8,491 nt of DNA from the NCBI GenBank assembly GCA_039024315.1, contig JBCCQN010000286.1:1-8491 (forward strand), read 5' to 3'. Positions 1-6,360 of this stretch are shown piece after piece (within the stretch, counting starts at the first letter, position 1; each line of letters starts with the position of its first letter). The notes beneath the pieces are model-generated. The model had not been told where the DNA came from and did no database searches. It worked only from the letters and a program-made list of their open reading frames with translations. The translations under genes were made by a program, and so were the position numbers. This stretch comes from JBCAWW01 sp039024315. GTDB taxonomy: Bacteria > Bacteroidota > Bacteroidia > J057.

Positions 1-798
1 GCTAAAGGGGACAATATCTTTGGTGTCAAATCCTAATACACTTTCGGCACCTTTTTCTTTGGCATCTGAGCCAAGAACAAAAAAATTGTCATATAGGTGC
101 TCAAAGTAGCCATCGATCGACTCCCATAAAGTGCCGGATTGCTGCTTGCCGCCACCACCGCCTCGGCCTCGATTACTTTTGCCTCTGCCTCCCTTATTAC
201 CGCCTTTATTGCCGCCACCGCCGCTCTCTGGTATAGTGTAGGTATATTTGAAGCCCGCATCGCCACGCCATTTGGTGCGGGTATAGGCGTCAATCAGAAA
301 GGCAGGCAGATAGACTCCCTTCATATTTTCAGGCTTCAAGATATCTTTGATACCGGGAGCGTATAGATTGAGAAATATGCTACCGAGGTACCGCCTAAGT
401 TTTGAAGTAGCGACCTTACGGGGAATGACCGGAGGTATGATCTGATCCGGAAAGAGAATCTTGTTTTGGCGGTCGGCTCCCTCTTTAAGATCAGTACCAT
501 GACAAAATGGGCACTGCGTCAATTTGGCATTGCGCTTGACAGCAACCACTGCCTTGCACTTAGCATTGCCGCATTTGTACTCTTTGAGGGGGTAGTTGCC
601 AAAGCCACGGCTGAACGCCCGCAGGTTGACGCGATCTTTGAGGGCTTTTTTGGTGACAACATTGTCGTAACGATTGGATAACTCGCGTTTATACTTACAA
701 CTGGTACAAGCGAGTTTGCGCTTCCCTTCAATAAATTTTAATTGCCCCCCACATTCTGGGCACTTTGCGTGCACAAATGTATGCTCCTGCTTCGCCAT
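1..798 (-). CDS. Zinc-ribbon protein with Gly-rich insertion (5' part; truncated by window edge)
   Basis: An open frame runs from ATG (796-798) leftward without a stop, giving 266 residues; the C-terminus lies outside the window. Two zinc ribbons are visible: C13-x2-C16 with C31-x2-C34, and C76-x4-C81 with C96-x2-C99. Next come a segment with IIPPVIPRKVA (120-130) and a KGVYLPAFLIDAYT block (160-173). From memory, this order (two ribbons, 'P..IIPF.i...A', 'KGVYLPFWlydA') is that of the bacterial TFIIB-type zinc-ribbon proteins often mislabelled as PriA helicase; no helicase motif is visible here. Residues 192-220 form a Gly/Lys/Arg/Asn-rich low-complexity insertion containing RGK and RGRG. 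The start is 19 bases after the stop of the Omp85-like gene, so the two are probably co-transcribed. Molecular function is unknown; cytoplasmic location is inferred from the lack of signal peptide or membrane span in the visible part. Confidence 0.85.
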   Translation of the reverse strand, partial: MAKQEHTFVHAKCPECGGQLKFIEGKRKLACTSCKYKRELSNRYDNVVTKKALKDRVNLRAFSRGFGNYPLKEYKCGNAKCKAVVAVKRNAKLTQCPFCHGTDLKEGADRQNKILFPDQIIPPVIPRKVATSKLRRYLGSIFLNLYAPGIKDILKPENMKGVYLPAFLIDAYTRTKWRGDAGFKYTYTIPESGGGGNKGGNKGGRGKSNRGRGGGGGKQQSGTLWESIDGYFEHLYDNFFVLGSDAKEKGAESVLGFDTKDIVPFS

Positions 799-817
799 GT
801 CTCAATTTAGGGATTTA

Positions 818-2647
818 TCAGAATTGATTCACTAAGCCAATGTGAATCCTTCCTCTTGCCGGCTGAAAAGGTACATTTTCTGAGGTGCCAACAGCGTAGC
901 TAATAGAGATAATGCCAGCAGGAGTGCCATAGTTCATCCCCAAGCCTATGCCAAAAGGATGAGTGAGTTCGCCGAGGGCGCGATCCTGCACATAGGCATA
1001 ATCTGCAAAGCCAAAGAGAAAGGAATTACGCTCTAGCTGTAAACGGTACTCTGCGGTAAAAAAAGTGTAGAAGTCAGTGAAAAAGGCATTTTCATTGAAG
1101 CCTCTAATACTGCGTGCCCCTCCTACTTGCCGTTGGTCGTTGCGGAAGATCTGATCCATATCAAGCCAGTAGGTGCGATTGGCGAGATGAATTACATGCC
1201 GTGGGGCTACGCTATAATACCATTTGAGCGAAAGGTCCACTTCGCGAGTACTCTGATTGACGTTGATGCCCTCGTAAAGCTCTGGGGAGAGATTGACGTT
1301 TTGGCGGACCTGCCTGCGGCCGATCCCTATTTCTAGATGTGCGTCCCAGCCAGAGGAGGGATTGAAACGGTAGTCCAAATTTTCATATTTGAAGCCAACG
1401 CCGACCAATTGACGATTGCCATCGAGTTGATCTAGATTTTGGAGGGTGGTGTCATCAAGCGTTTCCAAAATTAGGCGGGTATCTCGGACTCGATAGTAAA
1501 ACTGAGCGGACAAAAATGGATTGAAGGCATAGCGCCCACCAGCTTGGGCATTGATATTGAGAAAATCTTCCTCCTGTTTGAGAAGATTAAAGGAGCCTTC
1601 CAGTCGCAAAGGAGTACGAAACAAATAGGGGAGGACTAGCTGGATATCGGTCTGCTGGGAAGTGGAAGTGAGCTTGTCGTATTTGAGTTGGATGATTTCG
1701 CCAAAACGGAGGGGGCTCACCAAAAGTACATCCACGGTGCCCGTAATCTGCACGCGCTGGTCGCGATTGTCAGGATCGTTCACCGGAGGTAAAATCCCCA
1801 ACAAAAGATCAAATTTACCCGCCTTTTTACGTTGGACGTTGAGGGTCATGTAGGCAGATTCGTCGGCGGTGAAGCTAATTTCAGGTGGGCCTACTTTTTC
1901 ATAATAGATAGAATTGTTGAGAATGCGGGGAATCTCATCTATACGTTTTTGATTGTAGGCATCGCCGGGAAAGTATCGCGTCAAAGAATGAATGAAAGCC
2001 GCTTTTTCGCGGGGATTGCCTTTGATAAAAATGCTATCCACCGTGATCAGAGGCCCCGGATCAAATGCGTAGCTGATATGGGCTGAGATACTATCTCGAC
2101 TAAGGGATTGATAGTCTAATTGCAGATTGCGAAAGGCTGCAAAGGGATAGCCTTCGTTTTGATAAATATCGACGACTAGGTCCAGCGCTTGGTTGATTTG
2201 AGACCATTGGAGAGGTCTTGCCTTGCGAACGATTCTATCGATCCCCGCCTGTTGACGGTATTGAGGAGGGAGGCCCACTAACTGGAAACTACCCAATAAA
2301 AATATCGGCCCTAAGTTGAGGGTTAGGCTTAGATTATCTTCATCAAACCGTAAATCTGTCCAATGGCAATCCGCATAGCCAATCTTAGCTCGCTGCTCGC
2401 AATAATTTTTTAGCACGATGGTAGCAGAAAGAGAATCAGGGCTTCTTCGCAAATCGCGAAGGAGGCTATTTTCTTTAGGTAAAGCCGTTTCAGACTTAAT
2501 GAGGACTGCTTTTTGCGACGACTGAGCGTTCCCCGATGTAGGGGTAAAAACCAAAAAAGCCAGCAGAAGCACGGAAAAAGGGCTCCCCAAAAATGGAAAG
2601 TAGCGTAGTAATCTAGGCCAAAAATATACGGAGCTAAGGCATGCCAT
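818..2647 (-). CDS. Omp85-superfamily (BamA/TamA-like) outer-membrane protein
   Basis: This 609-residue protein has an N-terminal signal peptide: a hydrophobic core at about 19-34, with likely signal peptidase I cleavage after SGNA (38-41). The periplasmic part holds two recognisable POTRA-like repeats, about 115-192 and 198-275, each ending in an alternating beta pattern. A shorter POTRA-like piece may precede them at about 55-113; it carries C83 and C94, which could form a disulfide. From about 280 to the end, alternating hydrophobic strands look like a 16-strand barrel. The family's conserved loop-6 motif is seen as SIRGF (RGF at 515-517), and the chain ends in aromatic Phe. The family inserts or secretes proteins at the outer membrane. 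At 609 residues with few POTRAs, this is shorter than canonical Bacteroidota BamA, so I read it as a TamA-like paralogue rather than the essential BamA. It starts 57 bases after the LOG gene and is followed after 19 bases by the zinc-ribbon gene. Confidence 0.9.
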   Translation of the reverse strand: MACLSSVYFWPRLLRYFPFLGSPFSVLLLAFLVFTPTSGNAQSSQKAVLIKSETALPKENSLLRDLRRSPDSLSATIVLKNYCEQRAKIGYADCHWTDLRFDEDNLSLTLNLGPIFLLGSFQLVGLPPQYRQQAGIDRIVRKARPLQWSQINQALDLVVDIYQNEGYPFAAFRNLQLDYQSLSRDSISAHISYAFDPGPLITVDSIFIKGNPREKAAFIHSLTRYFPGDAYNQKRIDEIPRILNNSIYYEKVGPPEISFTADESAYMTLNVQRKKAGKFDLLLGILPPVNDPDNRDQRVQITGTVDVLLVSPLRFGEIIQLKYDKLTSTSQQTDIQLVLPYLFRTPLRLEGSFNLLKQEEDFLNINAQAGGRYAFNPFLSAQFYYRVRDTRLILETLDDTTLQNLDQLDGNRQLVGVGFKYENLDYRFNPSSGWDAHLEIGIGRRQVRQNVNLSPELYEGINVNQSTREVDLSLKWYYSVAPRHVIHLANRTYWLDMDQIFRNDQRQVGGARSIRGFNENAFFTDFYTFFTAEYRLQLERNSFLFGFADYAYVQDRALGELTHPFGIGLGMNYGTPAGIISISYAVGTSENVPFQPARGRIHIGLVNQF

Positions 2648-2704
2648 CGACTGCTAAATTACCAAAAAATGCGGCCTAAGTCGCGCTCGAAAATTTGCCA
2701 GAAC

Positions 2705-3454
2705 TTACTCCGCTAACCACCAGCGCTGACGGGGTTCTTTTTTGCGGCGTTTGAGCCCAAACTCAGAGGAAATAGCTTTCGCAACGTGGGCCACTGCCTC
2801 ATCCATAGAATCCGTACAAAGGTACAGATTGCGGTCTTCGGGTGAGATGGTACCCTCTTCGGCCATTTGATTGAGCAGTGCTTCAAGGTGTTGATAGTAC
2901 TGAGTGCCAAAAATGACGACGGGAAATTGTTTGATTTTGCCGGTTTGGATGAGGGTTAGGGTTTCAAAAAGTTCATCCATCGTACCGGCGCCACCGGGGA
3001 CTACCACAAAGGCATAGGAGTATTTGAGCAAAAGGACCTTGCGCACAAAAAAATGCTTGAAATCTACGCTGACGTCCAGATATGGATTACCTCCATCTTC
3101 AAAAGGGAGTTCGATATTGCAGCCTACAGATTTGCCATTGGCGTCTTTGGCACCCCGATTAGCGGCTTCCATTGCTCCTGGGCCACCACCGGTCATGATG
3201 GTAAAGCCCAAGCGAGAGACCCGAGCGGCTAATTCTCGTGTCTGTTGATAGTAAGGATTGTCTTCTTTGAAGCGAGCGGAGCCAAAAAAGGTAACGCAGG
3301 GACCGACGAAGTGCAATTTGCGAAAGCCCAGCAGAAACTGGCGGGCTACAGTGAACACATAGCGCAGTTCGTTGGTGCGCCTTTGGGGGCCAGAGAGAAA
3401 AAATTCTTCCGAGCGCTGGGCTAGCTTTTCGGTTGGGGGGAGTTCATTACTCAT
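2705..3454 (-). CDS. LOG-family protein (TIGR00730 type; cytokinin riboside 5'-monophosphate phosphoribohydrolase-like)
   Basis: The 249-residue protein has a Rossmann-type fold. Its signature motifs are TGGGPGAMEAANRG (88-101) and PGGAGTMDE (153-161), the PGGxGTxxE motif of the 'lysine decarboxylase-like' LOG family, with FFVRK (136-140) supplying the conserved Arg-Lys. Characterised LOG proteins hydrolyse the N-glycosidic bond of nucleoside 5'-monophosphates, releasing base and ribose 5-phosphate; they are not lysine decarboxylases. The exact substrate here (AMP, other purine/pyrimidine monophosphates or cytokinin nucleotides) cannot be read from sequence. About 40 extra N-terminal residues precede the core, which starts near 'VTFFGSAR' (54-61). 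There is no signal peptide, so it is cytoplasmic. The ATG at 3452-3454 lies 48 bases after the small membrane protein and 57 bases before the Omp85-like gene, all on the same strand. All key motif residues are intact. Confidence 0.93.
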   Translation of the reverse strand: MSNELPPTEKLAQRSEEFFLSGPQRRTNELRYVFTVARQFLLGFRKLHFVGPCVTFFGSARFKEDNPYYQQTRELAARVSRLGFTIMTGGGPGAMEAANRGAKDANGKSVGCNIELPFEDGGNPYLDVSVDFKHFFVRKVLLLKYSYAFVVVPGGAGTMDELFETLTLIQTGKIKQFPVVIFGTQYYQHLEALLNQMAEEGTISPEDRNLYLCTDSMDEAVAHVAKAISSEFGLKRRKKEPRQRWWLAE

Positions 3455-3502
3455 TGCCTCAACTTAGCATATAGGAGCAAGAGGTGTAGGAGAAAAGAAA
3501 GC

Positions 3503-3667
3503 TTAGCGGGTGGGCAGTTGCACGGCGGTTCCTTCGGTGGTAGAATAGGATTCGTCTGTTTTGGGCTTGCGCAAAGAGCGACGTAGGCCCATGAAAAGGC
3601 TAAGAATAGTGGCCAAAAAGAAGGTTGACCAGAACAAGATGATGATGGTATTAAGAACGGTATCCAT
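3503..3667 (-). CDS. Small single-span membrane protein, 54 aa (hypothetical)
   Basis: A short frame from ATG (3665-3667) to TAA (3503-3505) encodes 54 residues. One hydrophobic span is clear at about 4-26 (VLNTIIILFWSTFF and following), then GLRRSLRKPK, a strongly basic stretch, and a Thr/Ser-rich hydrophilic tail. The positive-inside rule predicts an outside N-terminus and a cytoplasmic tail. I do not recognise the family. The gene sits 48 bases upstream of the LOG gene on the same strand and would be the first gene of that operon. A competing frame from 3675 to 3451 (74 codons) overlaps it and ends within the LOG start codon, but its product is rich in Pro, Cys and Ser with no coherent fold, so I prefer the 54-residue reading. 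Support is composition and context only. Confidence 0.5.
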   Translation of the reverse strand: MDTVLNTIIILFWSTFFLATILSLFMGLRRSLRKPKTDESYSTTEGTAVQLPTR

Positions 3668-3749
3668 TGGGGCAAGTGGTATAGTTATCTTACTTTAATT
3701 TACATAGATTCAACAATTATTGCAAGTTTCTTACATCGAGTGGGGACTA

Positions 3750-3764
3750 CTGCTGCGCAGAACG
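3750..3764 (+). repeat. 15-bp repeat CTGCTGCGCAGAACG, copy 1
   Basis: This intergenic 15-mer is identical to the left arm of the hairpin at 7567-7604. It contains the 8-bp palindrome CTGCGCAG. No inverted partner is seen nearby, so this copy would not fold into the long hairpin. Two exact intergenic copies in 8.5 kb are more than expected by chance, but only a genome-wide count could show a dispersed repeat family. Confidence 0.45.
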
Positions 3765-3804
3765 ATTGCCCTCAGGTTTAAATGGGAGGCCTTCCTGTGC
3801 TTTT

Positions 3805-3839
3805 TTTGCTGGGAAACCGCTGAATTCTTACTATCTTTT
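3805..3839 (+). promoter_or_regulatory. Possible Bacteroidota-type promoter for nbaC
   Basis: TTTG (3805-3808) at the end of a T-run and TATCTTTT (3832-3839) resemble the -33 TTTG and -7 TAnnTTTG elements of the Bacteroidota primary sigma factor. The last base of the -7 element differs and the gap is 23 bases, the upper end of the accepted range. The -7 box ends 20 bases before the nbaC ATG, a short leader. Evidence is motif resemblance only. Confidence 0.3.
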
Positions 3840-3859
3840 CGTCTCTAAAAAAGATTGTC

Positions 3860-4375
3860 ATGATAAAGTTTCCGGTACTCAACTTCAATAAATGGATAGA
3901 AGAAAATCGCCATCTCCTCAAGCCGCCTGTGGGCAACAAGGTAGTGTATGAAGAGACGGAAGATTTTATCGTGATGGTGGTAGGGGGGCCCAATTCTAGG
4001 ACTGATTATCACTACAATGAGACGGAGGAATTCTTTTATATGCTAGAGGGGGATATGGTTCTCAAGATCCAAGACGAAGGCAAGGCGGTAGATATACCGA
4101 TCAAAGAGGGAGAGATCTTTTTGTTACCGCCAAAGGTGCCACATTCCCCACAGCGTAGCGCTGGCAGCGTCGGTCTTGTGATCGAGCGCAAGCGGGACGA
4201 TAGCCATACTGATGGCTTGATGTGGTTTTGTGAAAACTGTAATCACAAACTTTATGAGGAATACTTCCCCATGGAGAATATCATGACCCAGATGCAAGGA
4301 GTATTTGAAAAATTTTATGCTTCTGAGGAAGCGCGTACCTGCGACAATTGCGGTACGGTGATGGCCCCTAGATAA
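3860..4375 (+). CDS. nbaC: 3-hydroxyanthranilate 3,4-dioxygenase
   Basis: This 171-residue cupin enzyme (EC 1.13.11.6) opens the ring of 3-hydroxyanthranilate with O2 to give 2-amino-3-carboxymuconate semialdehyde. That product cyclises to quinolinate for NAD synthesis or is degraded further. The iron ligands H51, E57 and H95 are present, and so are the substrate-binding residues R47, R99 and E110, numbered as I recall them for the Cupriavidus enzyme. The C-terminus keeps the rubredoxin-like iron site as two CxxC pairs, C124/C127 and C161/C164, found in bacterial and not animal enzymes. Length is typical. It is cytoplasmic. The gene stands alone on the plus strand, divergent from the LOG operon and ending nine bases from the convergent kinase stop. 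No other kynurenine-pathway gene is in the window, so whether it serves NAD synthesis or tryptophan breakdown is not shown. The ATG at 3860 is chosen because it gives the canonical MIKFPVLNFNKWI start. Confidence 0.97.
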   Translation: MIKFPVLNFNKWIEENRHLLKPPVGNKVVYEETEDFIVMVVGGPNSRTDYHYNETEEFFYMLEGDMVLKIQDEGKAVDIPIKEGEIFLLPPKVPHSPQRSAGSVGLVIERKRDDSHTDGLMWFCENCNHKLYEEYFPMENIMTQMQGVFEKFYASEEARTCDNCGTVMAPR

Positions 4376-4384
4376 GGGCGTCTT

Positions 4385-5737
4385 TTAGGCGGCAAATAAC
4401 TCAGCTAAGGTATCGTACAAAACATGAATATCGACCGGCTTGGTGATAAAGCCGTCCATACCCAATTGCTTGACTTCGGCTTGAGTCTCTTCAAATGCAT
4501 CTGCCGATAAGGCAATGATGGGGACATGATGATCGAGCACAGGAGAGTCTAAGGAGCGAATAATCCGCGTAGCTTCCCATCCATCCATCACGGGCATATG
4601 TAGGTCCATAAACACGACATCATAGGTCTTCTTGGTAAGCTTAGAGATCGCCTCTTTGCCATTGACAGCAAACTCTACCGGAATCTTTTTGCGGCGGAAA
4701 ACGTGTTTCATGAAGACCCGATTGACGGCAATATCTTCTACCACCAGAACTTTGATATCGGCGAAGTTGACTTGCTCGACGCTATTATTTTGTTTCTTCT
4801 TCTCGAGGGAAATTTCCTCAGAGATTTCAAAAGGCATTTCTATCGTAAAGCAAGTGCCAGCATTCATCTCGCTTTGTATCGAAATTTCACCCCCTTGAAG
4901 CTCTACCAAGCTTTTGGTGATGGCCAGGCCTAGACCTGTACCGCCATAAAGGCGAGTAGTGCTATTGTTGGCTTGGGTAAAACTCTCAAAAATGCGTGCC
5001 TGCTTGCTTTTGGGGATGCCAATACCAGTGTCAATTACCTGAATTTTGAAGGTGTAGATGCTATCATTTTTTTTCTCAGCCCTAATCTTGAGTCTGACCT
5101 CTCCTTTTTCGGTAAACTTAAAGGCGTTACCAAGGAGATTGACGAGTATCTGATTGAGTTTGACTTGATCTCCTATGAGACTGATAGGCACCTCTGGGCT
5201 TTGGTCGATGATAAAGTCAAGCTTCTTATCATCGGCTTTGTGCTGAAAAATATCTTTAAGCCCTTCTAGCAATCGATCCAAACGAAAACCGATTTTTTCG
5301 AGCGTTATTTTGCCCGCCTCAATTTTTGAAAAATCGAGGATCTCATTGATGATTTTTAGGAGATTCTCGGCAGAGTACTTGATCGAATCCGCATGCCCCT
5401 TGGCCAAATCGTCATGACTATCCTCTCGGATCAACTCGATCATCCCCATGATAGCATTGAGAGGAGTACGAATCTCATGACTCATATTGGAGAGAAACTG
5501 AGACTTGGCGACCGTAGCAGCTTCGGCTTTTTCTTTGGCTAATCTTAATTCTTCTCTGGAACGTTCAATCTCTTTGGTCCGATCGATAATTTTATCTTCC
5601 AAAGATTCATTGAGTTGAGTAAGCTTTTGATTGGCCAAATAGATCTCAAGCGATTTTTCTTCGATAATCGCTTCCGCTGCTTTGCGCGCTTTCCTTTCTC
5701 GGCGAATGATATTTTTGAGTACCTCCGGAGAATCCAT
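4385..5737 (-). CDS. Hybrid histidine kinase (coiled coil-HisKA-HATPase-REC), H-NOX partner
   Basis: The 450-residue protein is soluble, with no membrane span and no PAS, GAF or other input domain. Residues 1-80 are a charged coiled coil. HisKA follows with phospho-acceptor H87 in SHEIRTPLN. The HATPase domain shows an N box (N200 and N204 in LVNLLGNAFKFTEKG), DTGIGIP from D237, and GGTGLGLA (265-272). After a linker, a receiver domain spans about 327-450 with acidic pair E334/D335, phospho-acceptor D378 (FMDLHMPVMDG), S411 and K433-P434; all active residues are intact. The start ATG lies three bases after the H-NOX stop, so the two are almost certainly translationally coupled. By analogy with H-NOX/HnoK pairs in Shewanella and Vibrio, ligand-bound H-NOX probably controls autophosphorylation. 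A fused receiver implies a further phosphorelay (HPt plus regulator), none of which is nearby. It converges on nbaC with a nine-base gap, too short for a separate terminator. Confidence 0.96.
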   Translation of the reverse strand: MDSPEVLKNIIRRERKARKAAEAIIEEKSLEIYLANQKLTQLNESLEDKIIDRTKEIERSREELRLAKEKAEAATVAKSQFLSNMSHEIRTPLNAIMGMIELIREDSHDDLAKGHADSIKYSAENLLKIINEILDFSKIEAGKITLEKIGFRLDRLLEGLKDIFQHKADDKKLDFIIDQSPEVPISLIGDQVKLNQILVNLLGNAFKFTEKGEVRLKIRAEKKNDSIYTFKIQVIDTGIGIPKSKQARIFESFTQANNSTTRLYGGTGLGLAITKSLVELQGGEISIQSEMNAGTCFTIEMPFEISEEISLEKKKQNNSVEQVNFADIKVLVVEDIAVNRVFMKHVFRRKKIPVEFAVNGKEAISKLTKKTYDVVFMDLHMPVMDGWEATRIIRSLDSPVLDHHVPIIALSADAFEETQAEVKQLGMDGFITKPVDIHVLYDTLAELFAA

Positions 5738-5740
5738 GCT

Positions 5741-6280
5741 TTATACCTTGCTAAGCAAAAACTTTACTTCCGTTTTATCGGCTTTTAAATCTTCACGTAC
5801 GATATTGAGCTGATCTCCAAAGTGCCTAGTGCATCCTTCGATGAGCCCTTGAGCAAAATCAGCAAATCCTCTTTCTGATTTGTAAATCATGATCATCTCT
5901 TGCTCAGAATATTTTTGTACTTCGAAAGTTGGTAATTCAGCATCGGGATACAGTTTTCTTACCTCGATATGTATGTAGTTTTCGATGGAATTTAAGAAGG
6001 TAAAACTGTCTTTTACCCCTTCAAAGAAGTGTCCATAACCAGCGGCAAAGCGGGTAAATAGGTGACGCCCAAAGGCAACAAGCAGTTGAGGAACAGTTAG
6101 TTCTGTCTCCTTACTAAGGTTTACTACCAAAGAGACCATCTCTTGATGATGATAGGTGCCAACGGCAGTATAGACCCCGCCAGATTCTAGCTGGGCATCA
6201 TTGATAATCTTGTCTGCGGTACTAAAGCCGAATTGATCTTCGACCATTTCTAGAAACTCGGTAAATACCATTCCTTTCAT
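5741..6280 (-). CDS. hnoX: H-NOX (heme nitric oxide/oxygen-binding) sensor protein
   Basis: A standalone 179-residue H-NOX domain, the usual length for bacterial forms. It opens MKGMVFTEFLEMVE and has SGGVYTAVGTY (33-43), the proximal heme ligand H104 in IHIEVRKLYPDAELP (103-117), and the heme-propionate motif YxSxR as Y133, S135, R137. The kinked-heme proline corresponds to P117. The site matching the distal Tyr140 of the O2-binding Thermoanaerobacter protein (five residues after the motif Arg) is F142, which predicts binding of NO and exclusion of O2. Only one Cys (C150) is present, so the C-terminal zinc site described in some proteobacterial H-NOX proteins appears absent. It is cytoplasmic. 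Three bases separate its stop from the hybrid kinase start, so the kinase is the expected partner. The gene begins 80 bases after the DUF2891 lipoprotein; no clear promoter element was found in that gap, so it may be internal or read through. Confidence 0.96.
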   Translation of the reverse strand: MKGMVFTEFLEMVEDQFGFSTADKIINDAQLESGGVYTAVGTYHHQEMVSLVVNLSKETELTVPQLLVAFGRHLFTRFAAGYGHFFEGVKDSFTFLNSIENYIHIEVRKLYPDAELPTFEVQKYSEQEMIMIYKSERGFADFAQGLIEGCTRHFGDQLNIVREDLKADKTEVKFLLSKV

Positions 6281-6360
6281 GGGACTGTAGTTTAATTTGG
6301 TTGATTAAAATTCCACAGTATGAAAAGAATTTCCTAGCCATAATCTGGCAAATTATTGCA

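Larger units (their letters stand above)
3668..3859. promoter_or_regulatory. Divergent intergenic region between the LOG operon and nbaC
   Basis: These 192 bases separate two outward-facing genes and must hold promoters for both. The left half (about 3680-3735) is AT-rich, as expected for a promoter of the minus-strand operon, but I see no convincing TAnnTTTG element there. The right half carries a T-run and a TATCTTTT box upstream of nbaC (listed separately) and a 15-bp sequence shared with the 7.57-kb hairpin. No RNA gene or terminator is recognisable. Confidence 0.5.

Noticed and set aside
112..225. Gly-codon-rich tract read as a possible tandem repeat or frameshift
   Set aside because: The frame is uninterrupted and the codons vary, so it is a low-complexity protein segment and not a DNA-level tandem array.
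33..681. Small frames on both strands (63-86 codons) within the first 800 bases
   Set aside because: They are shadows of the zinc-ribbon gene, whose frame is continuous from 798 to the left edge and has coherent motifs.
3451..3675. 74-codon minus-strand frame overlapping the LOG start codon
   Set aside because: Its product is rich in Pro, Cys and Ser and lacks a coherent fold. The 54-residue frame in the same place has a proper membrane span and basic flank.
4363..4384. Possible terminator between nbaC and the kinase (GCCC...GGGC and CTTTT)
   Set aside because: The stem has only four base pairs and the T-run is short and interrupted; the convergent gap is nine bases. This is not enough for a terminator call.
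4973..5269. 98-codon plus-strand frame opposite the kinase
   Set aside because: It lies antisense to the HATPase domain, has no motif and no upstream signals; it is a by-product of the kinase codons.
6281..6360. Promoter for H-NOX in the 80-base gap
   Set aside because: No TAnnTTTG element with a correctly spaced TTG was found; the nearest match differs at two core positions with wrong spacing.
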